The notes: a model not told the origin generated them from the letters alone. Counted from the first letter of the stretch, positions 35,100 to 44,368 are shown. The stretch is DNA of 64,000 nt from Streptomyces curacoi (GCF_001513975.1 NZ_KQ947989.1:124001-188000), one strand, 5' to 3'. Made by a program: numbers and translations.

Positions 35100-36875
35100 A
35101 TGGCCGCTGCAGGTGCGAGAGGACTGACCCGCCGCCAACTGGGCCGCAGCGCACTGGCCTTGGGCGGTGCCGTGGCCGTCGCGCCCTTCCCCGCCGGTCC
35201 GGCCGAGGCCGCGCCCGCATCCGGCCGTCACCCCACCCTGCGCCACGGCTCCGCCGAGCGCGCCGGCCTCCTCTCCGCCCACCTCCGCCGACTCGTCACC
35301 GACGCGCAGGCGTTCCTCGGCCCCTCCCCCAAGCACCCCTGGTACGCGGGCGCCGTACTGCTCGCCGGGCGCGGCGGCACCGTGGCCCTGCACCGGCCCA
35401 TCGGGGCGGCGGTGCGCTACCAGGCGTACGACGAGACGACCGACACCGGCGTGGAGTTCCCGGCCGGTCAGCAGATCGCGATGGCCGAGGACACCGTCTT
35501 CGATCTGGCCTCGGTGTCCAAGCTGTTCACCTCGATCCTCGCCGTGCAGCAGATCGAGCGGGGCGCGCTGGCGCTGGAGGCGACGGTCGCCTCCTACCTG
35601 CCGGACTTCGGCCGTGCGGGCAAGCAGGACATCACCGTCCGTCAGCTCCTCACCCACACCTCGGGACTGCGCGCCTGGATCCCGCTGTACAACGCACCGA
35701 CCCACGAGGAGAAGCTCCAGCTCATCTGGGACGAGCCGCCGCTGAACCCGCCGGGCAGCAAGTACCTCTACTCCGACCTGAACCTGATCTCCCTCCAACT
35801 GGTCCTGGAGAAGATCACCGGCCGTACGCTGGACACCCTCCTGCACGACGAGATCACCGCTCCGCTCGGCATGCACCGCACCCGGTTCAACCCGCCCGCC
35901 GCCTGGAAACCGAGGATCGCGGCCACCGAGGACGCCCGCAAACCCTGGTCCGGGCTGGACCGCGGGCTCGTGTGGGGCGAGGTGCACGACGAGAACGCCT
36001 TCAGCCTCGGCGGAGTCGCCGGCCACGCGGGCGTGTTCTCGAACGCCTGGGACCTCGCGGTCCTCGGCCGGACCCTGCTCAACGGCGGCGCCTACGGCAG
36101 CTCCCGCATTCTTCAGAAGGAGTCGGTGGAGCTGATGTTCACCGACTTCAACACCGCGTTCCCGGGGGACGAGCACGGCCTCGGCTTCGAGCTCTACCAG
36201 CACTGGTACATGGGAGCGATGGCCACCCCGCGCACCGCGGGCCACACCGGCTTCACCGGCACCTCGCTGGTCCTCGACCCGACGACCGACTCCTTCCTCG
36301 TCGTGCTCGGCAACTCCGTCCATCCGGTACGCAGTTGGCGCTCCGGCTCCGCGCCCCGGGTGGCCGCCGCCGACAACATGGCGCGGGCCGTTCCCGTCCG
36401 CCCACGGCACGGTCGTACCGCATGGTTCTCCGGAATGGCGAGCGCCACGACCGCAAGCCTCGCGCTCCCCGCGCTCGACACGTCCTGCGGCGACGCACGA
36501 CTGCGGTGCGCCCTGTGGTGGGACACAGAGCCCCGGTCGGACGTCCTCACCCTGGAGGCGTCGACCGACGGGGGCACCAGCTGGCAGCCGCTCGCCTTCA
36601 CGACGGCGCGCCACGGCGAGCCGCCGCAGGAGCATCCGACGGGCACGGTCACCGGCTGGTCGGGCCGCGTCTGGCACCGGCTCACGGCACAACTCCCGCC
36701 GCACCGGCAGCTGGTGCTCCGCTGGCGGTACGCGACCGACCGGCTGTACGTGGGCCGCGGCGCGTACGTCGACGGGCTGCGCGTCGAGGCGTCGGACACC
36801 GTCCTCTTCGACGAGGCCCGCCCGGCGGACGCGGCGCGGATCACGGCGAGCGGCTGGACCGCCGCCGCGAACTGA
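35100..36875 (+). CDS. Secreted serine hydrolase (beta-lactamase/esterase family)
   Basis: A 591-residue protein from ATG 35100, seven bases after GGGAGG. A Tat signal (TRRQLGRSALALGGAVAVA) is followed by a class-C-type serine hydrolase domain, about residues 55-420. It has SxxK as SVSK, the Tyr motif YSDLN, and HTGFTG as the third box. A beta-rich C-terminal domain of about 150 residues (LRCALWWDTEPRSD, LVLRWRYATDR) resembles a carbohydrate-binding or jelly-roll module. It is more likely an exported esterase or peptidase than a resistance enzyme. Confidence 0.85.
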   Translation: MAAAGARGLTRRQLGRSALALGGAVAVAPFPAGPAEAAPASGRHPTLRHGSAERAGLLSAHLRRLVTDAQAFLGPSPKHPWYAGAVLLAGRGGTVALHRPIGAAVRYQAYDETTDTGVEFPAGQQIAMAEDTVFDLASVSKLFTSILAVQQIERGALALEATVASYLPDFGRAGKQDITVRQLLTHTSGLRAWIPLYNAPTHEEKLQLIWDEPPLNPPGSKYLYSDLNLISLQLVLEKITGRTLDTLLHDEITAPLGMHRTRFNPPAAWKPRIAATEDARKPWSGLDRGLVWGEVHDENAFSLGGVAGHAGVFSNAWDLAVLGRTLLNGGAYGSSRILQKESVELMFTDFNTAFPGDEHGLGFELYQHWYMGAMATPRTAGHTGFTGTSLVLDPTTDSFLVVLGNSVHPVRSWRSGSAPRVAAADNMARAVPVRPRHGRTAWFSGMASATTASLALPALDTSCGDARLRCALWWDTEPRSDVLTLEASTDGGTSWQPLAFTTARHGEPPQEHPTGTVTGWSGRVWHRLTAQLPPHRQLVLRWRYATDRLYVGRGAYVDGLRVEASDTVLFDEARPADAARITASGWTAAAN

Positions 36876-36953
36876 CCGGCTCCGCGAGCCGACCGGCTCG
36901 GCGCGGCACGTGCACCGGCCCGTTCGGGCGGGTCACCGGACCCGCTCATCCGT

Positions 36954-36984
36954 CGGGGCCGGACTCCTGGAGAGCCCGGCCCCG
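36954..36984. terminator. Terminator hairpin between convergent genes
   Basis: CGGGGCCGG (36954-36962) pairs perfectly with CCGGCCCCG (36976-36984) around a 13-base loop, between the serine hydrolase and the DUF2795 gene. Confidence 0.65.
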
Positions 36985-36994
36985 GCGTTGCTCG

Positions 36995-37186
36995 CTACTC
37001 GTTGAAGACGGCCTTCTGGACGTCGTTCGGCCCGTCGAAGCGGTCGCGCTTCATGCCGTCGAGGCGGCTGACGATCTTCTCGTCGGCCTTGTTCTTGCGG
37101 GCGCGCTCCACCAGGTGCTGCTTGTCGGTCGGGTAGTCGGCACCGCGGAGGGCTTTCTGCAGGTCAGTGGGGCTGAGATCGGCCAT
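36995..37186 (-). CDS. DUF2795 small protein
   Basis: A 63-residue basic protein of the DUF2795 family (MADLSPTDLQKALRGADYPT, then DKQHLVERARKNKADEKIV). These are small helical proteins common in actinobacteria and often associated with stress; the function is not known. The start is a clear ATG with GGGGAGG upstream. Confidence 0.85.
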   Translation of the reverse strand: MADLSPTDLQKALRGADYPTDKQHLVERARKNKADEKIVSRLDGMKRDRFDGPNDVQKAVFNE

Positions 37187-37256
37187 GGCAGCCTCCCCGT
37201 GAGTCGTACGAATTGTCCGTTCTGCCCAGTACCCCTCCTCGCCGGAGGCATGTGCG

Positions 37257-38834
37257 TCATTCCTCGCCGGCCTCCAGGACGGCCATCGCCGCGTTGTGCC
37301 CCGGCACCCCGCTCACCCCTCCCCCGCGCACCGCGCCCGCCCCGCACAGCAGCACATTCGCCTGCCGGGTCTCCACGCCCCAGCGCCCGGTGCCCTCCTG
37401 GGCGTACGGCCAGGCCAGCTCGCGGTGGAAGATGTTGCCGCCGGGCAGGCGCAGGTCGCGCTCCAGGTCCAGCGGGCTCCTGGCCTCGATACAGGGGCGC
37501 CCGTCGGCGTCGGTCGCCAGGCAGTCGGCGAGCGGCTCGGCGAGGTGGGCGTCCAGCTGGGCGAGCGTCGACTTCAGCAGTTCCTCGCGTACGGCGTCGT
37601 TGTCCCGTGCGAAGAGCCGGGCCGGGGTGTGCAGGCCGAAGAGGGTGAGCGTGTGGTAGCCCTGGGCGACGAGGCCGGGTCCGAGGATGGTCGGGTCCGT
37701 CAGCGAGTGGCAGTAGATCTCGGACGGCGGCGCGGCGGGGAGTTCCCCGGCGGCGGCCTGGGCGTGGGCGGCGGCCAGTTGGTCGTAGCCCTCGGCGATG
37801 TGGAAGGTGCCGGAGAACGCCTCGCGGGGGTTCACGGAGCTGTCGCGCAGCCGGGGCAGGCGCTTGAGCAGCATGTTCACCTTGAGCTGGGCGCCCTCGG
37901 CGGGGGGCGGGGGCGCGTCGCCGGTGAGGGCGGCCAGTTCCTGCGGGGAGGCGTTCACCAGGACGTGCCGGGCCGCGGCGACGGCCTCGCCGTCCGCGGT
38001 CCGGTAGGTGATCTCCGCGGTACGGCCGTCCGTGTCGATCCGTACCGCCTCGTGACCGGTGGCGATGATCGCGCCCGCCTCGCGCGCCGCCGTGGCCAGG
38101 GCGTCGGTGAGGGCGCCCATGCCGCCGACGGGCACGTCCCAGGCGCCGGTGCCGCCGCCGATCACGTGGTAGAGGAAGCAGCGGTTCTGCTTCAGTGACG
38201 GATCGTGGGCGTCGGTGAAGGTGCCGATGAGCGCGTCGGTGAGGACCACCCCCCGGACCAGGTCGTCGGCGAACCGGTCCTCGATCGCGACACCGATCGG
38301 TTCCTCGAAGAGGGTCCGCCAGGCCTCCTCGTCGTCCACCCGGCGGCGCAGCTCCTCCCGGCTCGGCAGCGGTTCGGTGAGGGTCGGGAACACCCGCTGG
38401 GCGACCTCGCCGGTCATGCCGTAGAAGCGCCGCCAGGCCGCGTACTCGCGCTCGCCGCCGGTCAGCCGGGCGAACGCCTCCCTGGTGCGCCGCTCCCCGC
38501 CGCCGACCAGCAGTCCGGTCGGCCGTCCGGCCCGTTCCACGGGCGTGTACGAGGAGACGTCGCGGGTGCGGACCCGGAAGTCCAGGCCGAGGTCGCGCAC
38601 GATCTTCCTGGGCAGCAGGCTGACCAGGTACGAGTAGCGCGACAGCCGCGCGTCCACACCGGCGAACGGGCGCGTGGAGACGGCGGCGCCCCCGGTGTGG
38701 TCCAGCCGCTCCAGCACCAGCACGGACCTGCCGGCCCGGGCCAGGTAGGCGGCGGCGACCAGGCCGTTGTGCCCTCCGCCGACGATGACGGCGTCGTACG
38801 TACGGTGTCCGGGGCGTCCCTCGTGTGCAGGCAT
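37257..38834 (-). CDS. FAD-dependent oxidoreductase, phytoene-desaturase-like
   Basis: A 525-residue enzyme from ATG 38832-38834. The dinucleotide-binding N-terminus is DAVIVGGGHNGLVAAAYLARAG with the ribose-binding ERLDHTGGAA following. The C-terminal FAD block is NVLLCGAGAVRGGGVSGVPGHNAA. The overall form matches the carotenoid desaturase/PYROXD2-like family. No other carotenoid gene (crtE, crtB, crtY) lies nearby, so a carotenoid substrate is not supported by context. Confidence 0.87.
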   Translation of the reverse strand: MPAHEGRPGHRTYDAVIVGGGHNGLVAAAYLARAGRSVLVLERLDHTGGAAVSTRPFAGVDARLSRYSYLVSLLPRKIVRDLGLDFRVRTRDVSSYTPVERAGRPTGLLVGGGERRTREAFARLTGGEREYAAWRRFYGMTGEVAQRVFPTLTEPLPSREELRRRVDDEEAWRTLFEEPIGVAIEDRFADDLVRGVVLTDALIGTFTDAHDPSLKQNRCFLYHVIGGGTGAWDVPVGGMGALTDALATAAREAGAIIATGHEAVRIDTDGRTAEITYRTADGEAVAAARHVLVNASPQELAALTGDAPPPPAEGAQLKVNMLLKRLPRLRDSSVNPREAFSGTFHIAEGYDQLAAAHAQAAAGELPAAPPSEIYCHSLTDPTILGPGLVAQGYHTLTLFGLHTPARLFARDNDAVREELLKSTLAQLDAHLAEPLADCLATDADGRPCIEARSPLDLERDLRLPGGNIFHRELAWPYAQEGTGRWGVETRQANVLLCGAGAVRGGGVSGVPGHNAAMAVLEAGEE

Positions 38835-38888
38835 GGTTCTTCGTAACACGTGATGATCTAGGTCGGCCATAGGTGCGGGCGTCCGGAG

Positions 38889-41129
38889 TCACGAGCCTCC
38901 GGTCGCCCGCTGCTGCCGCAGCACCGCCACCCTCCGGTACAGCTCGACCGCCTCCGCGCCCCGCCCGAGCTGCTGCAGGCAGTGAGCCTCGTCGTTGCGG
39001 CTGGCGAGGGTGTCGGGGTGGGCGGCGCCCAGGACGCGCTCACGGGCGGCGGCCACCCGGCGGTACTCGGCGAGGGCGTCCGGCCAGCGGCCCAGCCAGC
39101 CGAGGCTCACGGCGACCTCGCGCCGGCTGACCAGGGTGTCGGGGTGGTCGGGGCCCAGCACGCGCTCGCGGATCGCGCACACGTCGCGTGATTCGGCGAG
39201 CGCCTCCTCCCAGCGGCCGAGGCGGCCGAGGTTGACGCCCAGGCCGTGGCGGGCGCGCAGGGTCTCGGGGTGGGCCGGGCCGTGGACACGGGTGCGGTCG
39301 TCGATGAGCTCCCGGTAGAGCTGGAGCGCCTCCGCACTGCGGCCGAGACGGCCGAGGCTGATGCCGACCTCGTAGCGGGCGGCGAGGGTGTCGGAGTGGT
39401 CGGGGCCGAGGGCCTGGGCGCGGGCCTCGGCGACCTCCCGGTATGTCTGCAGGGCCTCCGCCCAGCGGCCGAGCTGGCCGAGCGCGTAGGCGACTTCGTA
39501 GCGGGTGACCAGGGTGTCGGGGTGGTGCGGGCCGAGGACGCGGGCGCGGGCGGCGGCGACCTCGCCCGCCATGCGGTACGAGTCCTCCAGGCGGCCGAGC
39601 CGGCTGAGGTTGAAGGCGAGGTTGTGGCGGCAGCGCAGGGTGTCGGGGTGCTCGGCACCCATGATGCGTTCGCGGGCGGTGAGCACGGACGTGTAGACCT
39701 GGTGCGCGTCGAAGTGGCGCCCCAACTGGCCGAGCACATACGCCATTTCCTGGCGGGCGGCGAGCGTGTCGGGGTGGTCCGGGCCGAGGGCGAGGCTGCG
39801 GGCGCGGGCGACGTGCTTGTACTCGCGCAGGGCGTCGGCGGCGCGGCCGGTGCGGCTGAGGGCGAAGGCGACCTCGTAGCGGCTGGCGAGGGTGTCGGGG
39901 TGGTCGCGGCCGAGCAGGTGCTCGCGCTCGGCGGCGACGGCCCGGTGCACCTCGCCCGCCTCGGTCCAGCGGCCGAGGCGGCCCAGGCTGAGCCCGGCGT
40001 TGTGCCGTCCGGCCAGCGCGGTGAGCGTCGCCGTGGACGGGGCGGGAGGTTCGTCGGGTGCGGCGGTCTCCTCGGGCCGGCCGGTGGCCGGGCGGGGGAT
40101 CCACTCGCCGGTGAGTCCGGCTCCGGCGTCGGGGGGTGTGGTGCGCAGTCCGGCGCCGGTGGCCTTGTGGCCGGTGGTCATGCCACGGGTCCAGGAGGGC
40201 AGGCGGGGCTCGCGGGCCACGGGGTCCGGGGGCCTGAGGGCCGGCTGGGGGGTCACCACGGTCGGCACGTACGTCGGTGTCGTACGGCCCAGGCCGATTC
40301 TGCGGCCCAACTCGCGTCCGTCGTGCGGGCGTTCCTCGGGGCGTTTGGCCAGCAGGTCCAGGATGATCTTCTCGAAGTACTCGGGCAGTTCGGCGCGGTG
40401 GCTGCGCGGGGGCCGGGGCGGGGTGTCACGGTGGCCGACGAGGATGGCCCAGGGGTCGTCGAGGTCGAACGGCGGGACGCCGGTGGCGATCTCGTACAGG
40501 ACGCAGCCCAGCGAGTACAGGTCGCTGCGCTGGTCCACCTCGTCCCCGCCGATCTGCTCCGGCGACATGTAGTGCGGGGTGCCCATCGCTATTCCGGTGC
40601 CGGTCAGCCGGGAGGTGAAGCCGATGTCGTGGCCGAGGCGGGCTATGCCGAAGTCGCAGATCTTCACGGTGCCGTCGGCCAGCCGCATGATGTTCGCGGG
40701 TTTGAGGTCCCGGTGCACGATGCCCTGCCGGTGGGTGTAGGCGAGGGCGGCGGCGACCTGGTCGGCGATGTCGACGACCTCGGGGACGGGCAGCGGGTGG
40801 TGCTTGTTGTCCTCCAGCAGCTGGCTGAGGTTGCGGCCCTCCAGCAGCTCCATGACCAGGAACAGGACGCCGTCGGACTCGCCGAAGTCGTGGACGACGG
40901 TCACCCCGCGGTGCTGGAGGGCCGCGGCCACCCGGGCCTCGCGGCGAAACCGCTCCCGCAGGACCCGGGTGAAGGACTGGTCGTGGTGCGGTCCCAGCGG
41001 CTTGAGGCACTTCACGGCGACCTGCCGGCCCAGCGATTCGTCGCGCGCACGCCACACCTCGCCCATTCCGCCCCGCCCGATCGGTTCGAGCAGCCGGTAC
41101 CGGCCCTGAATCAGCCTGCTGTCCCCCAT
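38889..41129 (-). CDS. Ser/Thr protein kinase with tandem TPR domain
   Basis: A 746-residue soluble Hanks-type kinase. The kinase domain (about 10-275) has the Gly loop GRGGMGEVWRA, the Lys in VAVKCLKP, HRDLKPAN, DFGIARLG and the APE-like MSPEQ. No transmembrane helix follows, unlike PknB. After a Pro-rich linker, residues 376-746 consist of eight 42-residue repeats plus a partial ninth, each ending in a G-x-x-HPDTL-x-x-R signature. The repeats probably bind partner proteins. ATG 41127-41129 is the only sensible start. It is downstream of the MpaB gene and probably transcribed separately. Confidence 0.93.
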   Translation of the reverse strand: MGDSRLIQGRYRLLEPIGRGGMGEVWRARDESLGRQVAVKCLKPLGPHHDQSFTRVLRERFRREARVAAALQHRGVTVVHDFGESDGVLFLVMELLEGRNLSQLLEDNKHHPLPVPEVVDIADQVAAALAYTHRQGIVHRDLKPANIMRLADGTVKICDFGIARLGHDIGFTSRLTGTGIAMGTPHYMSPEQIGGDEVDQRSDLYSLGCVLYEIATGVPPFDLDDPWAILVGHRDTPPRPPRSHRAELPEYFEKIILDLLAKRPEERPHDGRELGRRIGLGRTTPTYVPTVVTPQPALRPPDPVAREPRLPSWTRGMTTGHKATGAGLRTTPPDAGAGLTGEWIPRPATGRPEETAAPDEPPAPSTATLTALAGRHNAGLSLGRLGRWTEAGEVHRAVAAEREHLLGRDHPDTLASRYEVAFALSRTGRAADALREYKHVARARSLALGPDHPDTLAARQEMAYVLGQLGRHFDAHQVYTSVLTARERIMGAEHPDTLRCRHNLAFNLSRLGRLEDSYRMAGEVAAARARVLGPHHPDTLVTRYEVAYALGQLGRWAEALQTYREVAEARAQALGPDHSDTLAARYEVGISLGRLGRSAEALQLYRELIDDRTRVHGPAHPETLRARHGLGVNLGRLGRWEEALAESRDVCAIRERVLGPDHPDTLVSRREVAVSLGWLGRWPDALAEYRRVAAARERVLGAAHPDTLASRNDEAHCLQQLGRGAEAVELYRRVAVLRQQRATGGS
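38892..40004 (-). repeat. Eight and a partial ninth 126-bp in-frame repeats
   Basis: The C-terminal TPR region is encoded by tandem units of exactly 126 bp (42 codons). All contain the conserved segment GPDHPDTL or a close variant. The array spans 40004 to 38892 on the minus strand. Confidence 0.9.
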
Positions 41130-41192
41130 CTGCCGCGATCGCCCCCCGTCACGGTCCGCCCCGCCCTGGCCCGGCTCGTTCAGTATGGCGAG

Positions 41193-42035
41193 CTATCGTC
41201 CGAGTTTGTACGGTGCCGGGCGGGAGCCCGGGCCGAGGCGGGCCATGGCGCGCAGGATGTGTTTGGGCGGGAGTTGCCAGCGCAGACGTGCGGGAACGCA
41301 GCGCAGCAGGGTGCCTGTGGCACGCAACTGACGGGTGACGGCGGCGGGTCCCGGGGCCGGTCTGCCGTACAGCTCGTGGGCGTACGGCGGCAGGGCGGCG
41401 TACGCCAACTGCGCCACGCGCCGCCACAGCACCTCGCGCGCCGGTATGAGCAGGGGATGCGTCGGCGGTCGGAGCAGGAAGTCGTCCACCGCGCGCGCCT
41501 CCGGTCCGCAGGCGAGCTCGGGCCGCACCTTCTCGAAGTACTCCGCCATCTCCTCCTGGTTCGCCGGTACGGCGTCGAGGTCGAGGCCCACCAGGCGGGC
41601 GCTGACGCGCTGTTCGGTGATGTAGCGGTCGGCCTGCGCGTCGCTGAGGCGGAGCCCGGAGCGGCGGGCGACCTGCAGATAGGAGTCGATCTCGGCACAG
41701 TGCACCCACAGCAGCAGGCCGGGTTCGTCGACGCCGTAACGCTCCCCCGTGTCGGGGTCGGTCGCCCCCAGCATGCTGTGGATCTTCCGCACGCGGGCGC
41801 CGGCCTTCTCGGCGGCCTCCGTGGTGCCGTAGGTGATGGTGCCGACGAAGTTGGCGGTGCGCAGCAGCCGGCCCCAGGCGTCGCGCCGGAAGTCGGAGTT
41901 CTGCATGACGCCGCGCACCGCGCGCGGGTGCAGGGCCTGCAGGTAGAGCGCGCGGATTCCGGCGACCCACATGATGGGGTCGCCGTGCATCTGCCAGGTG
42001 ACGGAGTTGGGGGTGAACAGCCCGGGATCGCCCAT
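41193..42035 (-). CDS. MpaB-type (DUF2236) oxygenase-like protein
   Basis: A 280-residue protein from ATG 42033-42035, nine bases after the stop of the acyl-CoA dehydrogenase, so the two form an operon. The fold is all-helical, related to latex-clearing protein and MpaB' oxygenases: YLQALHPRAVRGVMQNSDF near the start, and TITYGTTEAAEKAGARVRKIH with the second His block. Known relatives are heme-dependent; heme binding is inferred here. The substrate is unknown. Confidence 0.82.
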   Translation of the reverse strand: MGDPGLFTPNSVTWQMHGDPIMWVAGIRALYLQALHPRAVRGVMQNSDFRRDAWGRLLRTANFVGTITYGTTEAAEKAGARVRKIHSMLGATDPDTGERYGVDEPGLLLWVHCAEIDSYLQVARRSGLRLSDAQADRYITEQRVSARLVGLDLDAVPANQEEMAEYFEKVRPELACGPEARAVDDFLLRPPTHPLLIPAREVLWRRVAQLAYAALPPYAHELYGRPAPGPAAVTRQLRATGTLLRCVPARLRWQLPPKHILRAMARLGPGSRPAPYKLGR

Positions 42036-42044
42036 GCCCGCAGG

Positions 42045-43223
42045 CTAACGCCGTACCCTCGGCATCCCCAGACCGATCCAGGAGATGATCTCGCGCTGGA
42101 TCTCGTTGTTGCCGCCGCCGAAGGTGAAGATGACGGCCGAGCGGTAGCCGCGCTCCAGCTCTCCGTGCAGTACCGCCCCCGCCGAGCCCTCCTTCAACGC
42201 CCCCGGTGCGGCGACGATCTCCATCAGCCAGGCATACGCGTCCCGGCGGGCCTCGGAGCCGTACACCTTCACGGCGGAGGCGTCCTGCGGGGTGAGCGTG
42301 CCGTCCTGGACGGCGCTGACCATCTTCCAGTTGAGGAGCTTGAGGGCGTCGAGCCTGGTGTGGGTCTGGGCGAGGCGGCGGCGCACCCAGGGCAGGTCGA
42401 TCACCCGGCGGCCGTCGGCGAGCTTGGTCTCCGCCGCCCAGCGCTGCACGTCGTGCAGGGCGCGGATGGCCATGGTGCCGTGGGCGGCGAGGGTGACGCG
42501 CTCGTGGTTGAGCTGGTTGGTGATCAGGCGCCAGCCCTGGTTCTCCGCCCCGACACGGCGGGAGACGGGGACGCGGATGTTCTCGTAGTAGCTGGCCGTG
42601 GTGTCGTGCGAGGCGAGGATGTTGATGAGGGTGCAGGAGTAGCCGGGGTCGGTGGTCGGCACCAGCAGCATGGTGATGCCCTTGTGCGGCGGGGCGTCCG
42701 GGTCGGTGCGGACGGCCAGCCAGACCCAGTCGGCGGTGTCGCCGTTGGTCGTCCAGATCTTCTGCCCGTTGACGATGTACTCGTCGCCGTCCCGCACGGC
42801 GCGTGTCCTGAGCGAGGCCAGGTCGGTCCCCGCGTCGGGCTCGCTGTAGCCGATCGCGAAGTCGATCTCGCCGGAGAGGATCTTCGGCAGGAAGTACGCC
42901 TTCTGCTCTTCGGTGCCGTACTGCATGATCGTCGGGCCGACGGTGTTGAGCGCCATCAGCGGCAGCGGTACGCCCGCCTGGGCCGCCTCGTCGAAGAAGA
43001 TGAACTGTTCCATCGCGGTCAGGCCGCGTCCGCCGTACTCCTTGGGCCAGCCCACGCCGAGCCAGCCGTCCGCGCCGAGCCGTCGGACGGTCCTGCGGTA
43101 GTGGCGCTTCTGGGCCGCCGGGTCGGTGAAGCGGGTCTGTGCGAGGTCCGGCACCAGCTCGGCGAAGTAGTCGCGCAGTTCGCTGCGCAGCCGCTGCTGC
43201 TCGGGCGTGTATTCGAGGTGCAC
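42045..43223 (-). CDS. Acyl-CoA dehydrogenase
   Basis: A 392-residue flavoprotein from GTG 43221-43223 with GGAGG upstream. The three-domain ACAD architecture is clear: the helical N-domain (LEYTPEQQRLRSELRDYF), the beta-domain with the FAD/substrate strands IGYSEPDAGTDLASL and KIWTTNGDTADW, and the C-domain ending in FTFGGGNNEIQREII. It introduces the 2,3-double bond in an acyl-CoA. First gene of an operon with the MpaB-type oxygenase. Confidence 0.9.
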   Translation of the reverse strand: MHLEYTPEQQRLRSELRDYFAELVPDLAQTRFTDPAAQKRHYRRTVRRLGADGWLGVGWPKEYGGRGLTAMEQFIFFDEAAQAGVPLPLMALNTVGPTIMQYGTEEQKAYFLPKILSGEIDFAIGYSEPDAGTDLASLRTRAVRDGDEYIVNGQKIWTTNGDTADWVWLAVRTDPDAPPHKGITMLLVPTTDPGYSCTLINILASHDTTASYYENIRVPVSRRVGAENQGWRLITNQLNHERVTLAAHGTMAIRALHDVQRWAAETKLADGRRVIDLPWVRRRLAQTHTRLDALKLLNWKMVSAVQDGTLTPQDASAVKVYGSEARRDAYAWLMEIVAAPGALKEGSAGAVLHGELERGYRSAVIFTFGGGNNEIQREIISWIGLGMPRVRR

Positions 43224-43360
43224 GGCGCCTCCAGGCTCCCCAAGGCCGGTGCTGACGGCGCACACCGTAGAACGTGTTCCAGAAATTGGGAATGGCGAGG
43301 AGCGGCGGGATGCGCTGCGGTGCGCGAAAAGGCCTACGGAGGCGCGTGGGCGGAGTGCGC

Positions 43361-43405
43361 AGGGCGAGCGAGCGGAGGGCGAGCGAGCGGAGGGCGAGCG
43401 AGCGG
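43361..43405. repeat. Three perfect 15-bp tandem repeats
   Basis: AGGGCGAGCGAGCGG is present three times without change, in the intergenic region before the acyl-CoA dehydrogenase start and after the end of the Cys-rich gene. No coding function is seen. Confidence 0.9.
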
Positions 43406-43425
43406 TGACGGATGCGCGGGGCGCC

Positions 43426-43800
43426 TCAGTCGAGCGTGCTCATGAAGTCCGTGCACGCCCGCGCGCAGTCCCGGCACGCCTTCGCGGCGTCCTCGGCGCC
43501 CGGATACCGGTCGAACACGTGCGCGCACTCCAGGCACACCGTCCGGGTCCACTCCAGCTGGACCCGCAAGGACGCCTCGTCCAGGTGGTTCTGCTCGGCC
43601 AGCACCCGGCAGGTCGCATCGCACACCTCCGCGCACAGGATGCCCTTGCGGCGCAGAAGTTCCTGATCCTCGGTTCCGTCCGGATCCACCAGACTCGCGC
43701 GCAGGGCACAGGCCCGAGCGCACTCGGTGCAGGCCTGCGCGCACGCGAAGCGGTCTTCGAGGAACTGGACGAGCTGCTGCTGGGACGTTGTCGGTGTCAC
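43426..43800 (-). CDS. Cys-rich four-helix copper-storage-like protein (DUF326)
   Basis: A 124-residue protein, probably from GTG 43798-43800 (weak ribosome-binding site; start uncertain). Twelve Cys residues line four predicted helices in C-x2-C, C-x3-C and C-x6-C spacing (FACAQACTECARACA, ILCAEVCDATCRV, TVCLECAHVF, KACRDCARACTDF). This is the pattern of DUF326/Csp3-type cytosolic copper-storage proteins. There is no signal peptide. The nearby oxidase genes give a plausible copper client. Confidence 0.82.
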   Translation of the reverse strand: MTPTTSQQQLVQFLEDRFACAQACTECARACALRASLVDPDGTEDQELLRRKGILCAEVCDATCRVLAEQNHLDEASLRVQLEWTRTVCLECAHVFDRYPGAEDAAKACRDCARACTDFMSTLD

Positions 43801-43926
43801 CCCGCTCGGGTAGCCGGTCCCAGGGACCCCAAACCCGGTGCTCGCAAGGGTTCCGGCCGGTTTTTCGCAGCCGCGTGCCGGGCACTCGGTCGGCCCGAGG
43901 AACGACGACAGACGGAGGTGGGCGCA

Positions 43927-44331
43927 GTGCCCGGACGACAGGAGCTGCCGTCGACCCTGGAGCGCTCCGCCAAGGACGCCCAGCGGACCTGGATCAAGGC
44001 GCACGACTCGGCCGTCGAGCAGTACGGCGAGGGCGAGCGGGCCCACCGGGTGGCGTACGGCGCGCTGAAGCACAAGTACGAGAAGGTCGGCGACCACTGG
44101 CAGCGCAAGGAGGGCGGCCGCAAGGGCCCCTCGGATCCGCAGTCCGCCCGGCCCCGTGGGCAGGGCGGGCGCAGCGGCGAGGGCGTGGACGAGCAGGCCT
44201 CGAAGCAGCACCTCTACGACCTGGCCCGCGAACTGGACATCGACGGGCGGTCCCGGATGTCGAAGGCGGAGCTGCTCGACGCGATCCGCAAGGCGAACCG
44301 CTCGAAGACCCGCGCGGCGCGGTCGCGGTGA
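43927..44331 (+). CDS. ChaB-domain protein with Rho-N/SAP-like tail
   Basis: A 134-residue basic protein from GTG 43927, eight bases after GGAGG. Residues about 5-60 are a ChaB domain (LPSTLERSAKDAQRTWIKAH, YGEGERAHRVAYGALKHKYE). A Gly/Arg-rich linker leads to a C-terminal Rho-N/SAP-like helix pair (LYDLARELDIDGRSRMSKAE). ChaB-domain genes are common in Streptomyces stress islands. A nucleic-acid-binding role is an inference from the C-terminal domain. Confidence 0.82.
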   Translation: MPGRQELPSTLERSAKDAQRTWIKAHDSAVEQYGEGERAHRVAYGALKHKYEKVGDHWQRKEGGRKGPSDPQSARPRGQGGRSGEGVDEQASKQHLYDLARELDIDGRSRMSKAELLDAIRKANRSKTRAARSR

Positions 44332-44368
44332 TCGGGTTCACGTGGGGTGCCAGGGGTACTCGCGTGCC

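Noticed and set aside
35100..36875. Beta-lactamase conferring resistance
   Set aside because: The SVSK, Tyr and HTG motifs fit the wider serine-hydrolase family; the length and extra C-terminal beta domain fit esterase-like secreted proteins better.
37257..38834. Carotenoid biosynthesis cluster
   Set aside because: Only one desaturase-like gene is present, without crtE, crtB or crtY nearby; the neighbours are a kinase and a DUF2795 protein.
38892..40004. 126-bp repeats as a CRISPR-like array
   Set aside because: The units are contiguous, in frame, without spacers, and encode TPR motifs of the kinase.
39246..43445. A 1,399-codon open frame on the plus strand
   Set aside because: It runs antisense through the kinase, MpaB and acyl-CoA dehydrogenase genes. 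It has low-complexity Gly/Ala/Val/Arg composition, no domain and no ribosome-binding site; it is a product of high third-position GC.
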